Assembly: GCA_016742275.1 (NCBI GenBank)
Contig: JACVCD010000007.1
Location: 124,001 to 188,000 of the forward strand
DNA from: Gemmatimonadaceae bacterium
GTDB taxonomy: Bacteria; Gemmatimonadota; Gemmatimonadetes; Gemmatimonadales; Gemmatimonadaceae
Direction: 5' to 3'
Length of the DNA: 64,000 nt
The translations under genes were made by a program, and so were the position numbers. The first letter of the stretch is position 1, and each line of letters opens with the position of its first letter. The notes below the pieces were generated by a model. It was not told the DNA's origin. It searched no databases and was given only the letters and a program-made list of their open reading frames with translations. This document shows, piece by piece, positions 16,432 through 24,339 of this stretch.

Positions 16432-17085
16432 TCAGGTGAACCACTCACGCGGTTCAAGCTTCTGCTGCTCCGCTACCTCGAGCACCCATCCCTGGACTCC
16501 GGGTTCGGTCACCTCGGTCGCCACACGATCAAACCAGGACTGTGCCTGTTCATCGTCACCGACGCGGCGCCATAGCTCACCAATCAGATAGGTGATAACG
16601 GCACGCTCTTCCGCCGGCACACCATCCCACGCATCGAGCGCTTCGGCAAAACGCCAGGCCGCATGACGACGGAAGAAACGTTCTGCTTCAATGTCGCCCT
16701 CGTCCACGCAGCACCAGGCAGCCCGAAGGTACAAATCGGCGAGATAGCGTGCATCCTGCCCCTGCCACTCTGCCACTTTCGCGGCGTGCTCGTACTTGAG
16801 CGATCCCGATGGCAGGGCGTGACGCAGCGCTGGGCCCAACTCATTCCAGACGCGCGTTTTGATCAGGTCGGTCAGATCGACCTCCTCGCCAAAATCGCGG
16901 GCAACGCCGGCGTAGCCGCACTGTGTGCACAAGTGCACGAAGTACGGGAGCGGTTGCATACCGGCGGCGCGTTCATGGAAATCCGTGCGCTTGCCGCCGA
17001 AGCCATTGGTGGCTACGACAGTTTGCGAGCGGAATGACCGGGCACAAACCGGACAGGAAAGTTCAATGAGATGAAGCGTGGTCAT
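16432..17085 (-). CDS. DUF2225 zinc-ribbon protein
   Basis: The 217-aa protein matches DUF2225. An N-terminal CPVC (SCPVCARSFRSQTV) and a later CTQCGYAG pair form a likely zinc ribbon, followed by an alpha-helical region with TPR-like character (ARYLADLYLRAAWCCVDEG, 'AWRFAEALDAWDG', 'YLIGELWRRVGDDEQAQSWFDR'). The start MTTLHLIELSCPVC at ATG 17085 is preferred over the longer frame reaching 17187, whose extra 34 residues have no family resemblance. The function of DUF2225 is unknown. The gene converges with upp through a shared terminator. Confidence 0.82.
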   Translation of the reverse strand: MTTLHLIELSCPVCARSFRSQTVVATNGFGGKRTDFHERAAGMQPLPYFVHLCTQCGYAGVARDFGEEVDLTDLIKTRVWNELGPALRHALPSGSLKYEHAAKVAEWQGQDARYLADLYLRAAWCCVDEGDIEAERFFRRHAAWRFAEALDAWDGVPAEERAVITYLIGELWRRVGDDEQAQSWFDRVATEVTEPGVQGWVLEVAEQQKLEPREWFT

Positions 17086-17207
17086 GATGCGGCGGGACGC
17101 AGTGTTGTCGATACAGTTTCGGCAATGCTGGCGTCGGAGTTGAGCGCGGCATTCCAGCGGCATTCCAGTTGTCCACATTTGCGACACCGAAGGGGCGGGG
17201 AAAACTC

Positions 17208-17236
17208 TTGTTGTGATCTCCCCGGCGGGCTATCTT
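17208..17236 (+). promoter_or_regulatory. Putative sigma-70-type promoter
   Basis: TTGTTG at 17208-17213 and TATCTT at 17231-17236 are separated by exactly 17 nt. Transcription would begin near 17243, giving a leader of about 75 nt before the HEXXH gene at 17318. This is a sequence match only. Confidence 0.5.
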
Positions 17237-17317
17237 GCCGCGTCTTGTTCGGCGAGTGGGTCGCGCAGCCATGCGCGTAAGTCTCGATCGCGCCGGCCTC
17301 CCGATCCCGGGTCGTTG

Positions 17318-18274
17318 ATGTTGATCAATCTCGTTCCTGATTTCCTCGCCATTCTCAACGCCGAAGATCGTTTCGCGGCGTATCTCGAGTACTTCGAGCG
17401 TCACCGCTCGCTGCTGACCGCCTACTGGGACAACTATGTCCTGGAGCCATCGGGTCCGCATTTCGAGGAAGTGGTGCGTTCCACCGTGGCCGCCGACCGC
17501 AGCGATCTGTTGCAGTTGTTGGCAACCACCGATGTGGTGTCACTCGCGCGCGAAACCGAAGAGCGTGTGCGCACGCTTCTCGATGTCGATGTGAGCTATG
17601 ACATCGTATTGATGGTTGGTGTCGGTGCAGCCAACGCTGGCGAGATGGTCGTCGATGGCCGTGGTGTGGCGTTTGTGTGTCTCGAGCATTTCACGGGTGT
17701 CACCAATCCGGACACGCAGGGATTGGGACTTGATCCCGAGCTCATTCCGCTCTGGCTTGCTCACGAAATCACGCACGTGATTCGGTACACGTCACCGGCC
17801 AGTCGCAGCAGCATGCGCGATCTTGTTGGCGATGCGGGCGGTTACTACTCGTATTGGGAAACCGGACGGCAGGCTACGCTGCGTGAGTTGCTCGTGAACG
17901 AAGGACTCGCCGTGCAGGTGTCGCGTGCCGTGAGCCCCGGACACGCAGCCTGGGAGTATTTTGGCTTTGCGCGTCGACAGTACGCCCGCATCCGTGAAGT
18001 GGAACCGGTGCTGCAGCGTGCTGCGGGTCGCGATTTTGATCGCGCCGCGTTGGGTCTCCGTCTCCGCTATTTGTCGGGTGGCATGAGCGACGAGGCACGC
18101 ACCGTGGAGCGTGTCGTGCTGCCGGAGCGCGCAGGCTATTTCCTTGGCGCGCGCATGGTGGAGCCTGCGATTAGTGCACGCGGCTTCTCGTGGTCTGTAC
18201 GGGCCAGCGCTGATGAACTGGCTGCGGCGGCAGAGCCGGTGCTCGAGCGTCCGCGGTTGACGATCGTTTCCTGA
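17318..18274 (+). CDS. Putative zinc metallopeptidase (DUF2268-like)
   Basis: The 318-aa protein has an HEITH motif (H149-E150-x2-H153) in 'PLWLAHEITHVIRY', and about 40 residues on, a LLVNEGLAVQ segment whose E195 would be the third zinc ligand. This HEXXH plus distal Glu layout is seen in DUF2268 and related gluzincin-like Zn-dependent proteases. No signal peptide is visible, so it is probably cytoplasmic. ATG 17318 (MLINLVPDFLAIL) is chosen over the frame's earlier start at 17213 because the extra residues are basic and low-complexity and would overlap the predicted promoter. The substrate is unknown. Confidence 0.72.
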   Translation: MLINLVPDFLAILNAEDRFAAYLEYFERHRSLLTAYWDNYVLEPSGPHFEEVVRSTVAADRSDLLQLLATTDVVSLARETEERVRTLLDVDVSYDIVLMVGVGAANAGEMVVDGRGVAFVCLEHFTGVTNPDTQGLGLDPELIPLWLAHEITHVIRYTSPASRSSMRDLVGDAGGYYSYWETGRQATLRELLVNEGLAVQVSRAVSPGHAAWEYFGFARRQYARIREVEPVLQRAAGRDFDRAALGLRLRYLSGGMSDEARTVERVVLPERAGYFLGARMVEPAISARGFSWSVRASADELAAAAEPVLERPRLTIVS

Positions 18275-18299
18275 GCAGCGACTGCAGGAACAGCTACAA

Positions 18300-18462
18300 C
18301 AACTGATTATCGCGGATGAACACGGAAACGTGCGGAAACTACACGGATTGGATCGGCGTGATGTTGAGACATCTGTGCAGTTCTCAAATATTCATTGTTT
18401 CAAACTGCAGTTAATCCGTGTTGTTTCCTCTTGTTTCCGCGTAAATCCGCGATAGTCAGTTG
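18300..18462. repeat. Long imperfect inverted repeat between convergent genes
   Basis: The arms 18300-18349 and 18413-18462 (50 nt each) are reverse complements with about nine mismatches. The 63-nt centre contains an AT-rich tract. The arms are made of repeated words (ATCGCGGAT, CACGGA, GGAAAC). The repeat fills most of the 209-nt spacer between the stop of the HEXXH gene and the stop of mnmE, so it could be a 3'-end processing or termination structure for both transcripts. Confidence 0.85.
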
Positions 18463-18483
18463 CTGTTAGGTCGTTGTCACCCG

Positions 18484-19854
18484 CTACTTCCCAATACAGA
18501 AGTCCCGAAACACCCGATCGAGCACGTCTTCCGTATCGATCACTCCAATGAGTTCACTCAGCGCCTCACGTGCTGCGAACAAGTGCACGGAGGCCACCGG
18601 CGCCGGTAGCTCGCGCCTCGACCACGCACCACGAAAGGCATCGACCTCATCACGTGCGGTTGCCAACCCAACACGGTGTCGCTCACGCGTGATCATGATG
18701 TCACCATCCTGCATGGACGGCGCACTGTGTTGAATGGCTTCATCGATCACCTGAAGCAGGCGATCCATTCCGATACCGGTTTCTGCACTGACCGACACGA
18801 TATCCGGTAGATCGAAAGACACACCAGTCGCGATCAGATCACTCTTGGTGTGCACGCCAATCACCGCAGCCGATGTACGCGGCACAATGATTTGCACGGT
18901 ACGGCGTACCGCATCCACGTCATCGCCGCAGGCCAGTACCACCTGCGCGTCAGCGAGATAGCGATGACTGACCTCGATGCCGAGTCGTTCGATCGGATCA
19001 TCCGTCTCACGCAGTCCTGCGGTATCCACTAAGCGCAGCGGAACCGGATGACGATCCAGCAGTGCCTCAATCGCATCACGCGTAGTGCCCGGTATTGCCG
19101 TGACAATGGCCCGTGACTGACCAAGCAGCGCGTTCAGTAACGACGATTTGCCCGCGTTTGGTGGACCGGCCAGCACCACCATCGCTCCGTCACGAACCAG
19201 TGCTCCACGTGGCACCGTGCGAAGCAATGCATCAAGCGCTTCATGGACCTGATTGGCAGCTTCCACGACCCGCGTCGGATCGATGGGCCCATCGTCTTCT
19301 TCCGGGAAGTCGATGTCGTACGCGAGCAGCGCTTCGAGATGAATCAGTTGCTCGCGCATGGACATCAGACGTCGCGACAAACCACCATCGAGTTGTGCGA
19401 GCGCCTGCTGCTGCAGCGCTGTGGTTCGCGCATCGATGAGATCACCGACGGCTTCGGCCTGCACGAGATCCATGCGACCGTTCACCACGGCGCGGCGTGT
19501 GAACTCACCGGGCAGGGCCGGCCGCGCACCGGCGGCAACACATGCCGCAACAACACGTGCCGGTGTAACGGCACCGCCGTGTGTAGCCAGTTCCACCACA
19601 TCCTCGCCGGTATACGAGTGTGGTGCCACGAACCATGTCACCAGCGCATCGTCGAGCAGCTCGCCGTTCGATGGATCGACCAACCGAACAAGCGTCGCCC
19701 TTCGTGGCGTGGGCTCATGCCGACTGAACGCGCCAAGGGCGCGAGCGATTATCATCGCCCGCGCCCCCGAAAGTCGTACGAGTGCTACCGCACCGCGTCC
19801 TGCGGCCGTGGCCTGCGCCACGATTGTGTCCTGGCCGCCGGCCAGCACCGTCAT
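18484..19854 (-). CDS. mnmE: tRNA modification GTPase MnmE (TrmE)
   Basis: With MnmG this GTPase installs the 5-carboxymethylaminomethyl group on U34 of certain tRNAs. The 456-aa protein has the N-terminal folate-binding domain ('DTIVAQATAAGRGAVALVRLSG', 'YTGEDVVELATHGG'), the helical domain, and an inserted G domain: GPPNAGKS (230-237), 'GTTRDAIE', 'DTAGLRETDDPIE' and 'HTKSDL'. It ends in the essential C-terminal FCIGK with the catalytic cysteine. It lies 16 nt downstream of yidC in the conserved origin-proximal cluster, probably one operon. mnmG is not in the window. Confidence 0.97.
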   Translation of the reverse strand: MTVLAGGQDTIVAQATAAGRGAVALVRLSGARAMIIARALGAFSRHEPTPRRATLVRLVDPSNGELLDDALVTWFVAPHSYTGEDVVELATHGGAVTPARVVAACVAAGARPALPGEFTRRAVVNGRMDLVQAEAVGDLIDARTTALQQQALAQLDGGLSRRLMSMREQLIHLEALLAYDIDFPEEDDGPIDPTRVVEAANQVHEALDALLRTVPRGALVRDGAMVVLAGPPNAGKSSLLNALLGQSRAIVTAIPGTTRDAIEALLDRHPVPLRLVDTAGLRETDDPIERLGIEVSHRYLADAQVVLACGDDVDAVRRTVQIIVPRTSAAVIGVHTKSDLIATGVSFDLPDIVSVSAETGIGMDRLLQVIDEAIQHSAPSMQDGDIMITRERHRVGLATARDEVDAFRGAWSRRELPAPVASVHLFAAREALSELIGVIDTEDVLDRVFRDFCIGK

Positions 19855-19870
19855 CGTGTGATCGGCGCGA

Positions 19871-21583
19871 TCAGCCGCGTACCACGGGCTTCGCCCGCTC
19901 GCGGGAGATCAGCCATTGCTGCGGCAATGAGGCAAGGTTCTGCACGAAGTAATACAGATTGAGACCCGACGCCATGTTGAGGAAGATGACCATCATCACG
20001 GCCGGCATGATGTACATCATCATCTTCTGCTGTTCGTTGGCCTTCACGCCGCGCATGCCCAGCCACGACAACACCATTGCTGTGATGGCCACCAGCACCG
20101 GAATGACGTAGAACGGATCCTTGAGCGAGATGTCCGGGAACCACAGGAAGGGCACACCGCGGAATTCGATCGTGTTCTGAAACACGAAGAACAGCGCGAA
20201 AAACACCGGCAGCGGAATGAGCATCGGCACGCAACCCGACAAGCCACTGAACGGGCTCATGCCGTGGTCCTTGTACACCTGCATCATGGCCGCCTGCAGC
20301 TTCTGCGGATCTCCCTTGTGCTTGGCCTGAATGGCCTGAAGCTCCGGCTGAATGCGCTGCATGGCCATCGAGCTACGCATGGCCTTCTGATTGAGCGGCC
20401 ACAGGATGATGCGAATGGCCACGCCGAAGATCACAAGAATCCAGCCGTACGAGAGTCCGAGCGTGGACTTCATCCACAGCAGCGTCCGAATGACCATCGT
20501 GGCGAATGGCTGCACGATGCCCTGAATCCACCCGCCGTACGGATTGCTCGTTTCGAACTCGCGTTCCATGGCGACGAGACGCTTGAACTCCTGCGGACCG
20601 ACGTACATCTCGAATGCCACATTGCCGCCCTTGAGTGGCGCGACCAACGTGCCCTGCGCGCGCGTTGCTTCCTTCGCCACACGCGTTCCACCAGTCACGC
20701 TGATCTCGGCGAACCCAGGCGCGCCTTTGGGTGCCAGCACGCCAAGAATGAAGTACTTGTTCTTGGCCACGGCCCAGGAAATCGGCCCTGCTTCAATGGT
20801 GCGCTCACCCGGATCGAGCTTGCTGAACGCTACGCCTTCCGCGCCGGAGAGTTCGGGCTTGAAGGCGTACGCGAGATGCGTGTTGTTCTCCACCGAATCG
20901 GCTTCGGCACTGCGGAAACCTGGCGGAAGATCGATCAGCAGGAAGCTGTTCTCTGGCACACCAGACACCGCGGCCGACACATCCACCCGATAGCTGTCAG
21001 GAAGGAACGAGTACCGGATGGACGCGGTGCGATTTGCTGCACCAAGCTCGGCATCGTAGCGCACCACGACGCGACCATTCGCCGTTTCCTGCGTCGTGCG
21101 GAACACCTGACGCCCGAGGTCGATGGTGTCACCCGGCATGACGATGCGGAAACTCAGCAGCCGATCACCGGCGCTGGCGAGTTCGACCGGATCACCCTTT
21201 TCGCGTCCCTTGTTGGACAGGGCCGGGTACTGCGTCATCGACGCGCCGATGAGGGCGGCGCCCCGGTTGGTCGTGCGGTACATCGCGAGCGGCGTGCTCA
21301 CGATGCTCGTATCAACAGTCACCGCCGGTACCGCGGCAACCTGTGATGCACTATCGCCAATCGGGGATGCCGCGCCCATGGTGGGCGTGGAGGTCGCACC
21401 AGTCACGGACGCCGCACCAGACGCAGGTGCCTGCGCTGTTGCCGAATCCGTCGTGACGGCCGCCGAATCGGCACGCGACGCCTGCGTGCCCGGTGCCGGC
21501 GTGGGTGTCGGGAAGATCAGCGGCGCGGCGATGAGGACCGCCGCCATCAGGACGACGGCGAGGATGATGCGACGTGGTTCCAT
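19871..21583 (-). CDS. yidC: Membrane protein insertase YidC
   Basis: The 570-aa protein inserts and folds inner-membrane proteins with or without SecYEG. It has an N-terminal transmembrane anchor (RIILAVVLMAAVLIAAPLI), a Thr/Ala/Ser-rich linker to about residue 85, a large periplasmic beta domain, and the C-terminal 60KD_IMP core with five membrane segments: 'YGWILVIFGVAIRIILWPLNQKAMRS', 'GLSGCVPMLIPLPVFFALFFVF' and 'MMMYIMPAVMMVIFLNMASGLNLYYFV'. This long form is typical of Gram-negative bacteria. It lies between yidD and mnmE on the same strand. The start is ATG at 21583. Confidence 0.97.
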   Translation of the reverse strand: MEPRRIILAVVLMAAVLIAAPLIFPTPTPAPGTQASRADSAAVTTDSATAQAPASGAASVTGATSTPTMGAASPIGDSASQVAAVPAVTVDTSIVSTPLAMYRTTNRGAALIGASMTQYPALSNKGREKGDPVELASAGDRLLSFRIVMPGDTIDLGRQVFRTTQETANGRVVVRYDAELGAANRTASIRYSFLPDSYRVDVSAAVSGVPENSFLLIDLPPGFRSAEADSVENNTHLAYAFKPELSGAEGVAFSKLDPGERTIEAGPISWAVAKNKYFILGVLAPKGAPGFAEISVTGGTRVAKEATRAQGTLVAPLKGGNVAFEMYVGPQEFKRLVAMEREFETSNPYGGWIQGIVQPFATMVIRTLLWMKSTLGLSYGWILVIFGVAIRIILWPLNQKAMRSSMAMQRIQPELQAIQAKHKGDPQKLQAAMMQVYKDHGMSPFSGLSGCVPMLIPLPVFFALFFVFQNTIEFRGVPFLWFPDISLKDPFYVIPVLVAITAMVLSWLGMRGVKANEQQKMMMYIMPAVMMVIFLNMASGLNLYYFVQNLASLPQQWLISRERAKPVVRG

Positions 21584-21628
21584 GATTCAGAAGAAGACGA
21601 AGACCCGAGGAGACCGAGGGGATGTCAC

Positions 21629-21880
21629 TTACGGGACGGGGTCGAATCCACCGGGTCGCAGAGGATGGCAGCGGCTGATGCGCCTCAGGGCCAACCAGCT
21701 ACCACGAAGAGCGCCGTGTTTCTCCAGCGCTTCTATGGCATAGGCCGAGCAGGAAGGATAATACCGGCAGGCTCCGCCGAAGATTGGCGAAAGCACCAGC
21801 TGATATCCGCGCACAAGCAGAATGCCGGCCTGTCTGGGCCACTGACGGATTGAGACCGAACTACTGGCCGTCATGCTCAC
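21629..21880 (-). CDS. yidD: Membrane protein insertion efficiency factor YidD
   Basis: The 83-aa protein has the YidD signature: '[36 protein letters not shown]' with the conserved cysteines, then '[17 protein letters not shown]'. YidD is a peripheral inner-membrane protein that assists YidC-dependent insertion. GTG at 21880 overlaps the rnpA stop (GTGA), the usual coupling in this cluster; an internal ATG at 21874 is an alternative. A 45-nt gap leads to yidC. Confidence 0.95.
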   Translation of the reverse strand: MSMTASSSVSIRQWPRQAGILLVRGYQLVLSPIFGGACRYYPSCSAYAIEALEKHGALRGSWLALRRISRCHPLRPGGFDPVP

Positions 21881-22170
21881 TGGGTGCCGGGGATACCGGC
21901 GCGTAGCAATCGCGAAAGCGCCTGCTGCAATTCCGCGCGAAGCGCGGCGAAATCGCGCTCGTACGCCGACGGAAAGGCACGAATGACGATGTCGTACGGT
22001 GGCAGGCTCTCCAGGGAGGTGAGCATGTCCAATCGTACGAGCTCGCGCAGCCGTCGTTTCACCCGGTTGCGGAGGACGGCTGAATGCTTGTAGCGCGGAA
22101 CCACGAACCCGACTCGCGGAAACGCATGAAGGGAAGCCGAGGCGCGGACGTCCAAGGACGCTGTGCGCAC
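21877..22170 (-). CDS. rnpA: Ribonuclease P protein component (N-terminal start unresolved)
   Basis: The protein subunit of RNase P, which trims tRNA 5' leaders together with rnpB RNA. The clearly coded part contains the central RNR motif ([18 protein letters not shown]) and a normal C-terminus. The first canonical start in frame is GTG at 22170, giving only 97 aa. However, the frame upstream to about 22239 still reads like the RnpA N-terminus ([20 protein letters not shown], then KRVRT), and the stop at 22282-22284 is reached without any ATG, GTG or TTG. Either translation begins at a non-standard codon, or a base error or mutation removed the start. It overlaps yidD by 4 nt and sits 76 nt after rpmH. 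Confidence 0.9.
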   Translation of the reverse strand: MRTASLDVRASASLHAFPRVGFVVPRYKHSAVLRNRVKRRLRELVRLDMLTSLESLPPYDIVIRAFPSAYERDFAALRAELQQALSRLLRAGIPGTQ

Positions 22171-22246
22171 TCGCTTCCCTTCGTGCCGTACTTGCTCGAG
22201 TTCGGTCCCGCGCGTCAGCCGTTGCTGGCGCGGAAACGCGCGTGAC

Positions 22247-22411
22247 TCAGGCGCCCGCGTACTTCGACGGGAGCTTAACGGTCAGCTGCTTGCGCCCCTT
22301 CTTGCGGCGGCGAGCGAGGACTTCGCGACCCCACTTCGTCTCCATGCGCGCACGGAAACCGTGCTTACGGATGCGACGCGTGTTGCGCGGACGATAGGTG
22401 GGCTTGCCCAT
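22247..22411 (-). CDS. rpmH: 50S ribosomal protein L34
   Basis: The 54-aa protein reads [20 protein letters not shown] and continues with '[21 protein letters not shown]' features and the LTV near the end, the L34 consensus. The tail extends nine residues past the usual end (KLPSKYAGA). It is the first gene of the rpmH-rnpA-yidD-yidC-mnmE cluster and begins with ATG at 22411. A promoter match lies 50 nt upstream. Confidence 0.97.
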   Translation of the reverse strand: MGKPTYRPRNTRRIRKHGFRARMETKWGREVLARRRKKGRKQLTVKLPSKYAGA

Positions 22412-22460
22412 ACGAAACTCTTACGGAAACGGATTGACGTGTTATGCGGAATAGCCACCC

Positions 22461-22490
22461 AATGTACCTGTCGACCCCCCGCTGGGTCAA
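22461..22490 (-). promoter_or_regulatory. Putative rpmH-cluster promoter
   Basis: On the minus strand TTGACC (22490-22485) and TACATT (22466-22461) are separated by 18 nt. Transcription would start near 22454, about 43 nt before the rpmH ATG. The element has the same 18-nt spacing as the divergent dnaA promoter candidate. Confidence 0.6.
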
Positions 22491-22618
22491 GGGCAATCCG
22501 CAGCGGATTCATGCGTCCAAAGTGGCCTCGGACAACGAGTTGGCACCGACGATTTCGACTTGCTTGCCAACACGTATCGACCGCGGTTTTTCACGCCGAC
22601 TCACAAGCCGAAGAGCAA

Positions 22619-22648
22619 TTGACTTATCCACAGTCAAGCGGGTACCTT
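22619..22648 (+). promoter_or_regulatory. Putative dnaA promoter with an embedded DnaA box
   Basis: TTGACT at 22619-22624 and TACCTT at 22643-22648 have an 18-nt spacer. A perfect DnaA box TTATCCACA occupies 22624-22632, overlapping the -35 edge and spacer. Bound DnaA would block RNA polymerase, the usual negative autoregulation of dnaA. The start point would be near 22655, 33 nt before the ATG. Confidence 0.65.
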
Positions 22649-22687
22649 CGCCCCCCGCCTTCGTCCGAAACACCCGATCGAGTTGCC

Positions 22688-24106
22688 ATGTCTCTGTCGC
22701 CTGCCGAAATCTGGGACCGTCTGCGCCAACGCGCCCGGCAGGTCCTCCCCGAGCAGACGTATCGGACCTGGCTCGAGCCCGCCGCGGCCCTGGTGGTCGA
22801 AGGCGACACGCTGATTGTCGGCGCCCCGGACCAGTTCTCGGCCGACTGGAACGAGTCAAAGCACGCCGACCTTCTCGCCACTTTTGCCCCCGTCGCACTC
22901 GGCCACCCAATGGCTGTGCGCTTCCGCGTACATGAAGAGCGCGTGGGGCGGGTGCAGATGGACATGTTCGTTGCACCACCGCCGGCGCCAATTGTCGCGC
23001 CACCAGTGCAACAGCAATCGCGCGTTTCTACGCCACTAAACCCCCGCTACACGTTTGACCAGTTTGTCATCGGTAAGTCGAACGATGTAGCCGCAGCCGC
23101 CGCACAGGCCGCCGCGCAGGCCCCGGGGAAGGTCTACAACCCGCTTTTCATCTATGGTGAAACCGGGCTGGGCAAGACCCACCTCATGCAGGGCATCGCC
23201 CATGAACTGCTGCGGCGAACACCCACACTGCGTCTGGCCTACGTTGGCACCGAGCAGTTCACCAATGAGTTCATCAGCGCCATTCAGACCGGTCAGATGG
23301 GTGATTTCCGGCGCCGATTCCGCGAAATCGACCTGCTGCTGGTCGACGACGTGCAGTTTCTGAAGGGGAAGGAATCCACACAGGAGGAGTTCTTCCACAC
23401 CTTCAATGCCATCTACGAAGCCGGTCGCCAGATCGTCCTCAACTCCGATCGGCCGCCGCGCGAAATCCCGGGACTCGAATCCCGATTGGTTTCGCGCTTC
23501 GAGTGGGGCATGGTGGCCAACATCGATGCGCCGGACCTCGAGCACCGCATCGCCATCCTCAAGAAGAAGGCGAGCCTCGATCACCTCGAGCTCACCATCC
23601 CGGACGAGGTAATCGAGTTCATTGCCCAGCATGTGAAGTCGTCCGTGCGTGAACTCGAGGGCTCCATCATCAAGCTGCTCGCGTACGCCTCGCTCAAGCA
23701 CCGCGACATCTCGGTGGATCTGGCCCGTGAAGCACTCCGCGACAAGCTGCGCGGCGCCTCCTCGGCTGATTTCCCGGACGTTCCGCCCACCGCCATTACC
23801 GTGGCCACCATCCAGCAGGTTGTGGCCCGTGAGTGGGGTGTGACGCCCGATGGTTTACGCTCCAAGACACGCACCAAGCAGCTCACGGTGCCGCGTCAGG
23901 TGGCGATGTACCTCTGCCGAGAGCTTTTGGCGCTGCAGCTGGTGGAAATCGGGAACGCCTTTGGTGGACGCGACCACTCCACTGTCATCCATTCGCTCGA
24001 ACGGGTGGCGGAAGACATGGCGGCCGAACCCGAGTTCACGGAACGCGTGCTCAAGGCTCGCGGCATGTTGGAAACTCTGCGGACAACTGGACAACTGGGG
24101 AGCTGA
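22688..24106 (+). CDS. dnaA: Chromosomal replication initiator protein DnaA
   Basis: The 472-aa AAA+ initiator binds DnaA boxes and opens the origin. Domain I is at the start (EIWDRLRQRARQVLPEQTYRTWLEP). A short linker follows, then the AAA+ domain with Walker A GETGLGKT (157-164), Walker B 'LLLVDDVQFLKGKESTQEEFFHTFN', and the C-terminal DNA-binding domain with the signature 'GRDHSTVIHSLERV'. ATG 22688 matches the family N-terminus; the frame is open much further upstream, but that part is non-coding leader. It is divergent from rpmH and followed by the presumed oriC and dnaN. Confidence 0.98.
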   Translation: MSLSPAEIWDRLRQRARQVLPEQTYRTWLEPAAALVVEGDTLIVGAPDQFSADWNESKHADLLATFAPVALGHPMAVRFRVHEERVGRVQMDMFVAPPPAPIVAPPVQQQSRVSTPLNPRYTFDQFVIGKSNDVAAAAAQAAAQAPGKVYNPLFIYGETGLGKTHLMQGIAHELLRRTPTLRLAYVGTEQFTNEFISAIQTGQMGDFRRRFREIDLLLVDDVQFLKGKESTQEEFFHTFNAIYEAGRQIVLNSDRPPREIPGLESRLVSRFEWGMVANIDAPDLEHRIAILKKKASLDHLELTIPDEVIEFIAQHVKSSVRELEGSIIKLLAYASLKHRDISVDLAREALRDKLRGASSADFPDVPPTAITVATIQQVVAREWGVTPDGLRSKTRTKQLTVPRQVAMYLCRELLALQLVEIGNAFGGRDHSTVIHSLERVAEDMAAEPEFTERVLKARGMLETLRTTGQLGS

Positions 24107-24339
24107 GTCCCCAGCCGTCCACATCAGCCCACAGAATCGGTGTCGCCCGATGTGCATGTGTGGGGACTCAAGCGCTATCCCCACAGTGAGTTCACATCAG
24201 CGGACATGGCGAAAGTTCTTCTCAATGCGTAGCTTGCAGCGTTTGTAGACATGCCCACAGCTACTGCTACTACGACTGTTTTTATCTCTAAGTCTGTTTT
24301 TAAACAACAGGCTTCAGCAGTCCTTCCACATACCCGCGC
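24107..24339. other. Putative replication origin (oriC) between dnaA and dnaN
   Basis: The 233-nt spacer has several DnaA-box-like sites: CCGTCCACA at 24115-24123, TATCCCCACA at 24176-24185, a TGTGGGGA-type inverted site near 24159-24167, and GCCCACAG at 24253-24260. Directly after the last comes a triplet run (24261-24278, CTACTGCTACTACGACTG) and then an AT-rich tract 24279-24305. That order, box then trinucleotide run then AT-rich DNA, is the DnaA-trio unwinding layout known from Bacillus subtilis. Genes leave the site in both directions. The boxes are degenerate, so binding strength is uncertain. Confidence 0.72.
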
